Source of the DNA: Bacteroidia bacterium
GTDB taxonomy: Bacteria > Bacteroidota > Ignavibacteria > UBA10030
NCBI GenBank assembly: GCA_022180565.1
Contig: BQML01000042.1
Location: forward strand, 1 to 36,511
DNA: 36,511 nt
Direction: 5' to 3'
A program made the position numbers and the translations under genes. The notes beneath the pieces are model-generated. The model did no database searches and was not told where the DNA came from. It saw nothing but the letters and a program-made list of their open reading frames with translations. Shown here piece by piece: positions 1 to 7,905 of the stretch (its first letter is position 1; every line of letters starts with the position of its first letter).

Positions 1-1
1 T

Positions 2-30
2 AGCCCCCAAACTAGTTAAGTCTGGGGGCT
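2..30 (-). terminator. Putative stem-loop terminator after the initiator tRNA
   Basis: Positions 2-9 pair with 23-30 in an eight-base-pair G/C-rich stem. A short inner helix (11-13 with 19-21) extends it. It lies just past the tRNA 3' end in the direction of tRNA transcription. On the plus strand the stem is followed by a T-rich run (TTTGTTGT), so it could also stop a plus-strand transcript entering from outside the window. The bases after the stem in the minus direction fall outside the window, so the U-tract cannot be checked. Confidence 0.55.
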
Positions 31-36
31 TTGTTG

Positions 37-96
<60 letters not shown>

Positions 97-109
<13 letters not shown>

Positions 110-123
110 ATCGTTGAATTACA
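97..123. repeat. 27-bp direct repeat, copy A (tRNA 5' end plus leader)
   Basis: These 27 bases recur exactly at 195-221. This copy holds the first 13 nt of the initiator tRNA and the 14 bp immediately upstream of it. The match shows that the tRNA head and its leader were duplicated 98 bp apart. Confidence 0.9.
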
Positions 124-151
124 CTGGAGTATTTGCCGTACCAATTGTCGA

Positions 152-195
152 GTGGCGTGTTTTAAACGCCACGAGACCCGCCGTTTTTTGGCGGG
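152..195. repeat. Two adjacent perfect inverted repeats (hairpins)
   Basis: The first palindrome pairs 152-158 with 166-172 around a 7-nt loop. The second pairs 177-182 with 190-195 around the 7-nt loop GTTTTTT. They sit inside the predicted leader of the tRNA transcript, between the two copies of the 27-bp repeat. Neither is followed by a clear U-tract on either strand, so a simple terminator role is not convincing. They could be processing signals or remnants of the event that duplicated the tRNA head. Confidence 0.7.
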
Positions 196-221
196 CTCCA
201 CCCCGCGATCGTTGAATTACA
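195..221. repeat. 27-bp direct repeat, copy B (tRNA head fragment)
   Basis: An exact copy of 97-123. On the minus strand it begins a second tRNA-like sequence that stops after 13 nt of the tRNA and is then interrupted by the hairpins at 152-195. A further stretch, CAATTGGTA (about 140-148), matches the tRNA D-loop and follows the insert. Copy B therefore resembles an initiator tRNA 5' half broken by a 40-50 bp insert. It cannot fold into a complete tRNA. Confidence 0.85.
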
Positions 222-234
222 ATTGGGGAGAAAC

Positions 235-263
235 AATATACCGAATTTCTTTCAAGCAGTCAA
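235..263 (-). promoter_or_regulatory. Promoter for the initiator tRNA transcription unit
   Basis: On the minus strand, TTGACT (263-258) is separated by exactly 17 bp from TATATT (240-235). This is a near-consensus housekeeping promoter. The start site would be near 228, so the transcript would run through repeat copy B and the hairpins before reaching the tRNA at 109. The same TATATT box appears in the Rrf2 promoter at 13384-13412. It lies in the divergent gap to the polyketide synthase gene. Confidence 0.7.
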
Positions 264-329
264 GGAAATCCGCCATGGAAACTATCCCCAATGCTTCTTC
301 GTTACACACAACACACAATCGGCGCATTT

Positions 330-1409
330 ATGCTTGTCTCTATTACTACCGCCTCCCCCCCCTACAAGGTTGACCAGCACGTCGCAGCAGCTGAACTCAA
401 GAAACGCATGGCCGCAAGTCCTGTGGTGGGACGAATGATCGACATGGCGGCCCAACATTCCGGAATCGACCAGCGTTTTCTGGTCATTCCCGATGGAAAC
501 CACGATGCCAAGAAGAAGTTCTACTCCGACGGGAACGGTCCCGTTGTCCCCGACACCAAGACAAGAATGATTGAGTACGAACGATGGTCCAAAACACTGG
601 CCACAAAAGCCGTCGAAGAAATTCTCGACGAAACCGATACTGATCCCGGCCGGATCGATCGCCTCATCACGATCTCCTGCACCGGATTCTTTGCCCCAGG
701 CCTCGACCGCTTCCTCATCGATCGCTTCGGCTTCCCCCTCTCCGTCAAACGAACAACGATCGGCTTCATGGGCTGTGCCGCATCGCTCGTCGGCTTCCAT
801 TCCGTTTTCGAATCTTTCTCCGCCGCACACAAACCGGGCAAAACACTCCTCGTCAGCGTCGAATTGTGCAGTCTCCATCTCCAGACTGAACCCACCCGCG
901 ACAACATCCTGGCAAATATGGTTTTCGCCGACGGATGCGCCGCCGCTCTCTTTGAGAGCGACGCAGAACATGGACTCGAGATCCTCTCTACCTCTTCCTA
1001 CCTCTTCCCCCAATCCTCTCATTACATGGGGTGGAACATCGGCAATACGGGATTCGAAATGATTCTCTCCTCCGACCTCCCCAAGGTTATCCTCAATGAT
1101 GCGGTCCCAAAACTGAGGGAAATTCTGGACGATCATGGCACTCCCGCCGAGCGAATGAGCCACTGGGCGCTCCATCCGGGCGGACGGGCAATCCTGGATT
1201 CCCTTCAAAGAGGCCTGGGCCTGAGCGATCCTCAGATGCTCCCGTCCAGAATCGTTCTCAAGACCTACGGAAACCTGTCTTCGGCCTCGATTCTTTTCGT
1301 TCTTAAAGAACTGCTCAACACAGCCTCCCTTAAGCCTGAAGATCTCGTCTGTGCCGTTGCCTTCGGACCGGGTTTGACGATGGAAACGACGGTGCTGAAG
1401 GTATGCTGA
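330..1409 (+). CDS. Type III polyketide synthase (chalcone/stilbene synthase family)
   Basis: This homodimeric cytosolic enzyme condenses malonyl-CoA units onto an acyl-CoA starter and cyclises the product to a resorcinol, pyrone or similar. All three catalytic residues are visible, numbering from the ATG at 330: Cys149 in GFMGCAAS, His282 in ALHPGG and Asn315 in YGNLSSAS. The C-terminal GPGLTMET signature loop is also present. The length of 359 residues is normal for the family. An in-frame ATG at 291 would add 13 residues. Neither start has a clear ribosome site, and 330 was chosen because the family fold begins within a few residues of it. The stop overlaps the start of the methyltransferase, so the pair is translationally coupled. 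Starter and product cannot be read from the sequence, but partnership with a methyltransferase and a flavoprotein suggests a tailored phenolic lipid. Confidence 0.93.
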   Translation: MLVSITTASPPYKVDQHVAAAELKKRMAASPVVGRMIDMAAQHSGIDQRFLVIPDGNHDAKKKFYSDGNGPVVPDTKTRMIEYERWSKTLATKAVEEILDETDTDPGRIDRLITISCTGFFAPGLDRFLIDRFGFPLSVKRTTIGFMGCAASLVGFHSVFESFSAAHKPGKTLLVSVELCSLHLQTEPTRDNILANMVFADGCAAALFESDAEHGLEILSTSSYLFPQSSHYMGWNIGNTGFEMILSSDLPKVILNDAVPKLREILDDHGTPAERMSHWALHPGGRAILDSLQRGLGLSDPQMLPSRIVLKTYGNLSSASILFVLKELLNTASLKPEDLVCAVAFGPGLTMETTVLKVC

Positions 1410-2101
1410 GACGCAGGTTTGACCGTGAAATGATGGACGATTTTTCTGTCCAGGATGAGCGTATCGATCGTGCCCTGGAGGAACTGAAGCGAATCAACCG
1501 ATATCTCGGAGGGAGAACAACGACGCGAAAGGCATTGCGGATGCTTCATCAACGGGGTACGCCTCGACAACCGCTGAGTGTGCTGGATGTAGGAGCAGGA
1601 GGCGCGGACGTGCTGGAAGGGATGAACGGAACCGTCAAGGTCACTGCTCTCGACCGCAATCCTCGTGCATGTCGTTTTCTGAAGGATCGCGGATATGCCG
1701 AAGTCGTCTGCGCGAATGTCCTCCAGGCCCCGTTTGGAGAACAGACATTTGATGTCGTCCATGCTTCTTTGGTTCTCCACCATTTTCAGGGAGAGGACCT
1801 CAGAAGGGTCCTTTGTTCGTGTTTGAGGATCTCCCGGCATGCGGTCATTATCAATGATTTGAGACGCTCCGTTTTTGCCTGGCTCGGAATAAGAATGCTG
1901 ACAGCCGTGTTTTCGAAAAGCCCGATGGTGAAACACGATGGGCCGGTCTCGGTGCTGAGAGGATTTACCAAAAAAGAATTGGAGGATCTCTTCGCGTCAT
2001 GCGGAGTAACGAAATACATCCTTCGGCGAACGTGGGCGTTCCGATGGATGGTTGTAGTGGAAAAGCAGACCCGCAGAACGTTGCCTGATGAAGCGGTTTG
2101 A
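1403..2101 (+). CDS. Class I SAM-dependent methyltransferase
   Basis: A 232-residue cytosolic methyltransferase. Motif I, LDVGAGGAD (residues 61-69), binds S-adenosylmethionine. The acidic motif II residue lies in ALDRNP (82-87), and the post-motif region FDVVHASLVLHHF (116-128) matches the ubiE/Methyltransf_11 type. Its ATG overlaps the stop of the polyketide synthase gene, and the flavoprotein gene follows at once, so it most likely methylates the polyketide product on oxygen or carbon. The substrate cannot be inferred. A housekeeping quinone methyltransferase is less likely given the operon. Confidence 0.88.
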   Translation: MLRRRFDREMMDDFSVQDERIDRALEELKRINRYLGGRTTTRKALRMLHQRGTPRQPLSVLDVGAGGADVLEGMNGTVKVTALDRNPRACRFLKDRGYAEVVCANVLQAPFGEQTFDVVHASLVLHHFQGEDLRRVLCSCLRISRHAVIINDLRRSVFAWLGIRMLTAVFSKSPMVKHDGPVSVLRGFTKKELEDLFASCGVTKYILRRTWAFRWMVVVEKQTRRTLPDEAV

Positions 2102-2115
2102 TTCGCGGGGAGACT

Positions 2116-3285
2116 ATGGAACAGTATGAAGCGGTGATCATTGGCGGAGGGCCGGCCGGATCGAGCACCGCCATCGGCCTTGCGCGGGAGGGAATGAAGG
2201 TGGCTGTCGTGGAAAAGAGACCCTTTCCGCGTGAAGTCATCTGCGGAGAATTCTTGTCGCACGAGGTGCTGTCAGCACTCAGAGACTTCGGTGTTTTTGA
2301 GGAGTTCCTTTCCCTCCGCCCGCAAACGATCTCGACATTTGCGTTCGTCTCTGAACGCGGTGTGCCGGTGCTGCGTTCCCTTGGATTCCCTGCCGCGGCG
2401 ATGAAGCGATCCCTGCTGGATAACCTCCTGCTGAAGAAAGCCCGCTCGTCAGGAGCAACGGTCGTTCAGCCTGCCGACGCCGCCTCGGTCAACCGACGCC
2501 GCGATGGGTTTGAAATTCTGCTCAAAACCCCCTCGGGATCTCAGACCCTTTCCGCAAACTATGTTGTGGCGGCGTACGGCCGTTCCGGCGCGCTCGACAG
2601 AGCCCTCCATCGCGGATTTGCCAGCATTCGTTCGGGGATGACGGGGATGAAGTATCACGTTCCGCGAACGATGATCAACGAGTTTCCGGAAGATCAGATC
2701 AGGATCTACTGCTCTCGCGATATCTATTGCGGCGTGAACAGCGTGGGTGAGCATGAGGTGACGCTCTGTTATCTGGCCCGCGCAGACGGCAGAACACCGC
2801 GGGAATCTTTGAGTCTCTTGCTCGAACGAAACCGGGGTTTTCGCGCGCTGTTTCGGGGTGACCCCGTGGCCGGGATGGAACACCTCCCCCGCTACGGAAC
2901 AGGCAATGTCTTTTTCGGACCTCGAAATCTTGTGGAGAACGGGGTATTCATGGCCGGCGATGCGGCCGGGGTTATCGGTCCGCTCGCAGGGGATGGAATC
3001 GGCATGGCCATGGCGAGCGGGCGACTGCTGGCCGACGTTCTCTTGCGGTGTACAAAGACAGGCGCAAACAGACTGCAGATGGAGCGATTCTATACGACGG
3101 AGTGGCGCCGAAAGTTTGCAAGGCGTCTCAGAACAGCCGCGCTCCTGCAGAGGTTGGCGATGAATCCGTTGTCTGCCAATACAGGCGCTCTGCTGATGAC
3201 GCTTTTCCCGGTGCTTCTTGATGCCATGATCCGCGGAACACGGGAACCAACGTCGGCAGATTCACCCGTGCCGGCGTTCCGGTGA
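2116..3285 (+). CDS. FAD-dependent oxidoreductase (geranylgeranyl reductase/hydroxylase-like)
   Basis: This 389-residue flavoprotein starts with a Rossmann dinucleotide motif (IIGGGPAGSSTA, residues 8-19) followed by the ribose-binding acid in VVEKRPFPR. The second FAD motif, GDAAGVIGPLAGDG, lies near residues 280-295. This is the layout of the p-hydroxybenzoate hydroxylase/geranylgeranyl reductase superfamily. The ATG at 2116 has a GGGGAG ribosome site. A TTG at 2098 overlapping the methyltransferase stop is possible but has no such site. As third gene of the operon it probably hydroxylates or oxidises the aromatic polyketide, as in the PKS-methyltransferase-flavoprotein trio SrsABC of Streptomyces griseus. 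Reduction of a lipid side chain is the alternative. Confidence 0.88.
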   Translation: MEQYEAVIIGGGPAGSSTAIGLAREGMKVAVVEKRPFPREVICGEFLSHEVLSALRDFGVFEEFLSLRPQTISTFAFVSERGVPVLRSLGFPAAAMKRSLLDNLLLKKARSSGATVVQPADAASVNRRRDGFEILLKTPSGSQTLSANYVVAAYGRSGALDRALHRGFASIRSGMTGMKYHVPRTMINEFPEDQIRIYCSRDIYCGVNSVGEHEVTLCYLARADGRTPRESLSLLLERNRGFRALFRGDPVAGMEHLPRYGTGNVFFGPRNLVENGVFMAGDAAGVIGPLAGDGIGMAMASGRLLADVLLRCTKTGANRLQMERFYTTEWRRKFARRLRTAALLQRLAMNPLSANTGALLMTLFPVLLDAMIRGTREPTSADSPVPAFR

Positions 3286-3340
3286 GCGCCCGGCGATTTA
3301 ACGTGCATCATTGAATCCATCCCGAAGACAGAACCGGAAC

Positions 3341-3826
3341 TTAATGCGCCTTTGGTGTTCGGGTGATGTAGAACATCATAAGAGCGCCGACCACAATGCC
3401 GATCAAGGTCATACTGATCCAATCAGACTCCGTGGTACCCCCTGAACCCCGGCTGGAAAGGCCCGGGAGAGAGCCGGGATTAAACAAATGATGGAAGAAT
3501 CCGGATTGTGACGGGTCGATCATGTCCGCGTTCCAGATGCTCGAGGCAATGATGAACGCAAGATATTGAGTGAGTCCGGCAAGAAGCGCGGCCATCACAA
3601 TGTATGCTGAACGCGATGAAAGGGCTTGTTGTTCCTCGGGTGAAGCGGCAACCAGCTTCTTTTGCCGATCCCATCCGAGGTAAACGCCTCCAAGGGGCAA
3701 AAGGATCGCGACCGTAAGCCAACGATCGCTGAAGGATGTGTCCGAGGAAGCAAGCCACCAGATGAGCAGGGCACTGATCAACACCCCCGCAACCCCAAGC
3801 GCAAGACCGAATGACCATGGTCGCAT
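3341..3826 (-). CDS. Hypothetical four-helix membrane protein
   Basis: A 161-residue protein I do not recognise. Four hydrophobic helices are visible at about residues 8-27, 36-51, 74-97 and 136-155. A charged loop lies between helices 2 and 3, and a Gly/Ser-rich segment precedes helix 4. The ATG at 3826 has AAGGAG six bases upstream, which decides it over a GTG at 3841. It lies downstream of the glycosidase gene in the same direction, but 118 bp away with its own possible promoter. It converges with the flavoprotein gene across 55 bp in which I see no convincing terminator. No function is proposed. Confidence 0.7.
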   Translation of the reverse strand: MRPWSFGLALGVAGVLISALLIWWLASSDTSFSDRWLTVAILLPLGGVYLGWDRQKKLVAASPEEQQALSSRSAYIVMAALLAGLTQYLAFIIASSIWNADMIDPSQSGFFHHLFNPGSLPGLSSRGSGGTTESDWISMTLIGIVVGALMMFYITRTPKAH

Positions 3827-3886
3827 GTCAATCTCCTTCACAGATCGTGGTTAAAAATAATGAGCTGAGCCGAAAAAAATCCGACC

Positions 3887-3916
3887 AAAATATGTCTTTT
3901 TCGAATTCCGAGCAAG
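3887..3916 (-). promoter_or_regulatory. Possible promoter of the small membrane protein gene
   Basis: On the minus strand, TTGCTC is followed after 17 bp by TATTTT. It can also be read as CTTG, 20 bp, TATTTTGG, close to a Bacteroidota-type promoter. It would give a 5' leader of about 55 nt. The match is moderate, and read-through from the glycosidase gene is an alternative. Confidence 0.35.
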
Positions 3917-3944
3917 ACGGGAAGACAGGAGAACAGATACCGTG

Positions 3945-6488
3945 CTATTTCAGGCGTATTTCGATCTTCTTCCGGACAAAGCCACGCGTCGGCGCAGTGG
4001 GGAAACGGATTTCAACACCATCGGTTGTTTGGATACAGCCTGAGACACTCGCGATCATTTCCCCGCGAACGAACTTCAGATGATAGCTCATCCCTGCAAG
4101 TCCCTCGGTCTCGACGAAGAGGCTCTTTCCGCGCCACTCCTCGGAAATGATCTTGAGTCCCTTGTTGGGCTCTCCTGTTGTTGTCGTGATTTCGGGCGGA
4201 AGGAGCGCAAATCCTCCCTCATATTCTAATTCGATCAAAGTTTCTTTTCCCACCATGCATTGAATGAGAAGATCAGATCCCTCACTCGATGCACGGACTT
4301 CCTTTCCATCTCCCGTAACCTGGTGATGAAGAACCCTGCTCCCGGGTGAACGCCTTTCCCGGAACCTCAGGGTGTACGGCTCTCTTGCTGTCGATGTAAC
4401 CTTCCAGGTCTTTCTGGATCCGTTGTCGCTGAACTCGAAGGAAAAGAAATCGTTTCCAACCCGGTAGTTGCGAATCGTCAGAGAGCGCCAATCTGCCGGA
4501 AGCCGGGGGGAAAACCAGATTGTGTGTGAGGCGGCATCTGCCTCAAGCCCAAGCATTCCGCGCACCAGAGGGAGCACCACACCTGCCGTGCAGAACCCCT
4601 GATGGGAAACAGCTTCCTGAGGCCAGATATTGAGGACGCCCGAGAAGACCTCTGTTACAGAACCCAGTGCATTGTCGAACGTGTGGCGGACGGAAGCCAT
4701 GAGCGAGTTGTAACCTTGCAATGCAAAACCATGTTTGTATTGCGCAGTCGCAACCCAGCTGGTCAGAAACGGCCACACCGCACCATAGTTGTAATTCAGA
4801 GGTTCAAAGTACGCGCTCTTGTTGGAAATGCTCCTGATCCCCCAGTCTGTCGTGAGCTCCGACGAATTCAGCTCCAGCAGCGATTTAACGCTTCGCTCAG
4901 GATTGCCCAGCTCCCAGTGTAAGCCGACCGAGCTCCAAGGCGACACGATGTCCACATGCTCACCGTTTGCCGTAAAGGCGTACGCATAGTGCTCTCTTTT
5001 CGGATCCCAAAACCTCTCATCCCAGGCTTTGGCGGCTGTCGAGGCGTATCGTTCGGCCTTCGTTGCAGAAGTATCGTCTCCAACAGCCCGGGCCAGGTCG
5101 GCCATGGCCTTTGCCGCTCGTACCCAGACTGCCCCTGTATAGATGTCTGATTGAATATCCGTCAGCGGTCCGTACTCCATGGCTCCCAGTCCGGCTTTTT
5201 TATTGTCCATGAGTCCGTCTCCGTTTCCGTCGGTCGCGAGGGACCATTCGTACGCGCGCACAATCGATTGCCAGCTTTCCTTGATGAATTGCAGGTCGCC
5301 GGACATTCGGTAGTAGTCGTACATTGCACAAAGGTAGAAGGGGCTCGTGTCGCCGTGGATGTACGCGTAGGGATAATCCTTGAACCAATCGATGTAGCCG
5401 GCTCCCTGGGAAACTTCGTGCGGCATCTTTCCGTCCCCGCGTTGGAAATTCTGCGTGAACATCAGGGCATCCCGGACTGTTTCAAATTCCCCATAACTGT
5501 TCATGCTGAATGAATTGATGTAGGTGTCGCCGCCGAAAAACCATCCGAACCCGGGTCGACCGCCGGTACCCGACCCACCAAGTCCGGCGACCATTCCGTA
5601 CCCCAGATCAGGATTGCGCACCATGAGGTTGTCATACGCAACCTTCGCCCATTCAAGCGCAAGATTGATCAATCGATTCGGCGTCTCCACCTGCAGACTC
5701 TTCTCACGCAGGGTGCGATAATGTTCCGCCGTCCGGCGGTACAGTGCCTCCGGATTCTTCATCAGATTCATATACGTTGTTTTGACGCTCTCCCGGCTTC
5801 CTTTGCCGCCGGCGAGGAAAATCGGAATGTATTTTCCGCGAACATCGTTTGGATTTCGAATCTCGATCTTGAATTGATTCGGCACGTCTGACAGCATGTG
5901 GGCTGGTGTGTACGAAATGCCTGAGGCCGCCGGAGAACCGATGTAGGCCGTGTTCCTGCGGGTGGGTTCGGAAATTTGATACGCCTTGATATCATCGAGC
6001 CAAGAGGCAGATTGTCCGCCCAGTCCGGCAGGCCACATGGGCTGAAGAACAGGAAGAAAACTGCAGACGATGGTTAACGGTTCTGTGGCATTGACCTCCA
6101 AAAGGATCAACGCGCCAGGTTCTTCAACAGGAGTGATGAAAATGGATTTGATGGTGAAGGATTGATAAGTGTAGGTAAGCGTCGTTGCTTCAGGGGTTGC
6201 CGTAATGTGCCGGACAATGTCGCGAGCGCGAATCGGTTCGGTGGAACTGCCGATGAAGAATGAAAGCTCGCAGGAACGGACGAGTTTGAGGGGATAAGCC
6301 CAGGCTTCAAAAGTTCCGCTTTCGAAACCAAGCAGGGCGAAGCGTCTGCCCACCTTGTCAAACGGGGTTCCGGGTTGAGCCAGACGTGTCAGAGCGATAT
6401 CGTTGGATTCAAGGTCGAAGGCGGGGATAAGCCCCTGTTGCGCAAAGGCCGACAAGGGAAGAAAAACCATCAAGAACAATTTCTTCAT
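3945..6488 (-). CDS. Secreted six-hairpin glycosidase (glycogen-debranching-like fold)
   Basis: An 847-residue exported protein. It starts with a signal peptide (MKKLFLMVFLPLSAFAQ). An N-terminal beta-rich domain of about 250 residues is followed by an (alpha/alpha)6 barrel. Barrel hallmarks are WFFGGDTY (about residue 315), the acidic and aromatic segment YAYIHGDTSPFYL, the tract DWGIRS and YGAVWPFLTSW (about 570). This layout resembles the C-terminal glucosidase domain of debranching enzymes and related GH families. A beta-sandwich tail follows. The ATG at 6488 was chosen over an in-frame start at 6563 because it begins the signal peptide and is preceded by GGGAG. The likely role is hydrolysis of an alpha-linked oligosaccharide in the periplasm or at the cell surface. 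The exact GH family and substrate are uncertain. Confidence 0.8.
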   Translation of the reverse strand: MKKLFLMVFLPLSAFAQQGLIPAFDLESNDIALTRLAQPGTPFDKVGRRFALLGFESGTFEAWAYPLKLVRSCELSFFIGSSTEPIRARDIVRHITATPEATTLTYTYQSFTIKSIFITPVEEPGALILLEVNATEPLTIVCSFLPVLQPMWPAGLGGQSASWLDDIKAYQISEPTRRNTAYIGSPAASGISYTPAHMLSDVPNQFKIEIRNPNDVRGKYIPIFLAGGKGSRESVKTTYMNLMKNPEALYRRTAEHYRTLREKSLQVETPNRLINLALEWAKVAYDNLMVRNPDLGYGMVAGLGGSGTGGRPGFGWFFGGDTYINSFSMNSYGEFETVRDALMFTQNFQRGDGKMPHEVSQGAGYIDWFKDYPYAYIHGDTSPFYLCAMYDYYRMSGDLQFIKESWQSIVRAYEWSLATDGNGDGLMDNKKAGLGAMEYGPLTDIQSDIYTGAVWVRAAKAMADLARAVGDDTSATKAERYASTAAKAWDERFWDPKREHYAYAFTANGEHVDIVSPWSSVGLHWELGNPERSVKSLLELNSSELTTDWGIRSISNKSAYFEPLNYNYGAVWPFLTSWVATAQYKHGFALQGYNSLMASVRHTFDNALGSVTEVFSGVLNIWPQEAVSHQGFCTAGVVLPLVRGMLGLEADAASHTIWFSPRLPADWRSLTIRNYRVGNDFFSFEFSDNGSRKTWKVTSTAREPYTLRFRERRSPGSRVLHHQVTGDGKEVRASSEGSDLLIQCMVGKETLIELEYEGGFALLPPEITTTTGEPNKGLKIISEEWRGKSLFVETEGLAGMSYHLKFVRGEMIASVSGCIQTTDGVEIRFPTAPTRGFVRKKIEIRLK

Positions 6489-6511
6489 GAGAGGGATCTC
6501 CCGAATGATGA

Positions 6512-6543
6512 GAAATGTAAAAGTTTTAAGAAGAGAATCCAAA
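6512..6543 (-). promoter_or_regulatory. Bacteroidota-like promoter of the glycosidase gene
   Basis: On the minus strand, TTTG (6543-6540) is followed after 20 bp by TACATTTC (6519-6512). This is a seven-of-eight match to the TAnnTTTG -7 element known from Bacteroidota. The start site would be near 6505, about 17 nt before the chosen ATG and just upstream of its ribosome site. The geometry supports the start at 6488. Confidence 0.5.
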
Positions 6544-6551
6544 GACGGTGC

Positions 6552-6581
6552 TTTTAATTTCACCCCATCCCTTTGTATATT
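6552..6581 (+). promoter_or_regulatory. Candidate promoter of the tandem sigma factor operon
   Basis: TTTT (6552-6555) is followed after 20 bp by TATATT (6576-6581), using the same spacing as the other housekeeping-type promoters here. It lies in the 170-bp divergent gap between the glycosidase and ECF42 genes. No TGTCGA-type element is visible here, so the ECF42 gene does not appear to be driven by its own sigma factor. Confidence 0.35.
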
Positions 6582-6658
6582 CTGATTCCTTGCGGCCTTC
6601 TCCGTGAAATTCCCCAGAGAGTCGCGGGGGAGGCTCAGAGGTCTACAAGGGTATTTTC

Positions 6659-7903
6659 ATGCCAGAACGGCTTCAGAACATTCTTCGAGATATGTATGAA
6701 TCAGAATCCCGAAGGATTCTCGCAACGCTTATTCGTCTGCTGGGGGACTTCGAGGTGGCTGAAGATGCGCTACATGACGCCTTTGTCGCGGCGGCGGAGA
6801 AATGGCCGAAGGAGGGAATTCCGTCCAACCCCCGCGCCTGGCTTGTTTCCACCGGCCGGTTCAAGGCAATCGACAGACTGAGGAGGCAGGAGAAGTTTGA
6901 TGCCTGGGATCAAGAACGGGCAGAGGAAATCCGCGATGATACGCCGGATGTCGTTTCAAGACTTGATGATGTTGTTGAGGACGATCAGCTCAGGCTCATC
7001 TTCACCTGCTGTCATCCCGCCCTTGCATCGGAAGCACGGACGGCGCTGACTTTGCGGGAAGTCTGCGGATTGACGACCGAGGAGATTGCGCGGGCATTTC
7101 TGACTTCGCCTCCTACGGTGGCACAACGGATTGTCCGAGCCAAGGCGAAGATCCGCGAAGCGAAGATCCCCTACGAGATTCCCTCGCATGCCGATCTCCC
7201 GGTCCGGCTCGACGCCGTCCTGCAGGTTGTGTATCTTGTTTTCAACGAGGGGTACTCTGCAACATCCGGAGAAACCGTCACGCGTGCAGATCTTTCGGCT
7301 GAGGCCATCCGGCTGGGGAGACTGCTTCTCCGGCTTCTTCCCGAGCCCGAGGTGAAAGGGCTTTTGGGATTGATGCTTCTCCAGGAGTCCCGCAGGTCAG
7401 CACGGACTTCGCGTGACGGCGATCTTGTGTTGTTGGAGGACCAGGACAGGACCCAGTGGAATCGTTTGCTCATCGAAGAAGGGATTCATCTTATTGAAGA
7501 GGCATTGCAATCGCACCGGTTTGGGCCGTACACCGTCCAGGGGGCGATTGCTGCCGTGCACGCCGAGGCTCCGGACGCCGGAACAACAGACTGGAACCAG
7601 ATTGTGGCACTCTATGACGTTCTTCTAAACATGATGCCGTCTCCGGTCGTTGAACTGAACCGGGGAGTGGCGCTGGCGATGAGGGACGGTGCGGAGGCAG
7701 GGATCGCCGCGATCGATACCATTCTTAGAAGAGGCGAGCTGACGGACTACCACTTGGCTCATTCGGCCCGCGCGGAACTATTGCGCCGGGCCGGAAGGAA
7801 CGAAGAGGCTCGCATGGCATACAAGCGGGCGCTGGATCTCACACGCCAGGAGCCCGAGAGGAAGTTTCTGGAGAAGAGACTGTCGGAATTGGGGAAGGGT
7901 TGA
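6659..7903 (+). CDS. ECF42-type RNA polymerase sigma factor with TPR-like C-terminal extension
   Basis: A 414-residue sigma factor, about twice the size of a classical ECF sigma. Region 2 (about 10-75) includes RLLGDFEVAEDALHDAF. Region 4 (about 115-165) has the helix-turn-helix LTTEEIARAFLTSPPTVAQR. A DUF6596-type segment follows (about 185-285, with VYLVFNEGYSATSG), then helical TPR-like repeats to the end. This is the ECF42 architecture. No anti-sigma gene is next to it, as expected when the C-terminal extension does the regulating. ECF42 genes are typically linked to DGPF/YCII genes, and two such genes lie about 2-3 kb downstream behind a matching promoter. The ATG is preceded by AAGGG. 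The ECF41 gene follows immediately. Confidence 0.9.
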   Translation: MPERLQNILRDMYESESRRILATLIRLLGDFEVAEDALHDAFVAAAEKWPKEGIPSNPRAWLVSTGRFKAIDRLRRQEKFDAWDQERAEEIRDDTPDVVSRLDDVVEDDQLRLIFTCCHPALASEARTALTLREVCGLTTEEIARAFLTSPPTVAQRIVRAKAKIREAKIPYEIPSHADLPVRLDAVLQVVYLVFNEGYSATSGETVTRADLSAEAIRLGRLLLRLLPEPEVKGLLGLMLLQESRRSARTSRDGDLVLLEDQDRTQWNRLLIEEGIHLIEEALQSHRFGPYTVQGAIAAVHAEAPDAGTTDWNQIVALYDVLLNMMPSPVVELNRGVALAMRDGAEAGIAAIDTILRRGELTDYHLAHSARAELLRRAGRNEEARMAYKRALDLTRQEPERKFLEKRLSELGKG

Positions 7904-7905
7904 CC

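Noticed and set aside
282..1208. Minus-strand open frame of about 300 codons opposite the polyketide synthase
   Set aside because: The plus strand carries all catalytic residues of a type III PKS. The antisense frame is Glu/Gly-rich without any domain.
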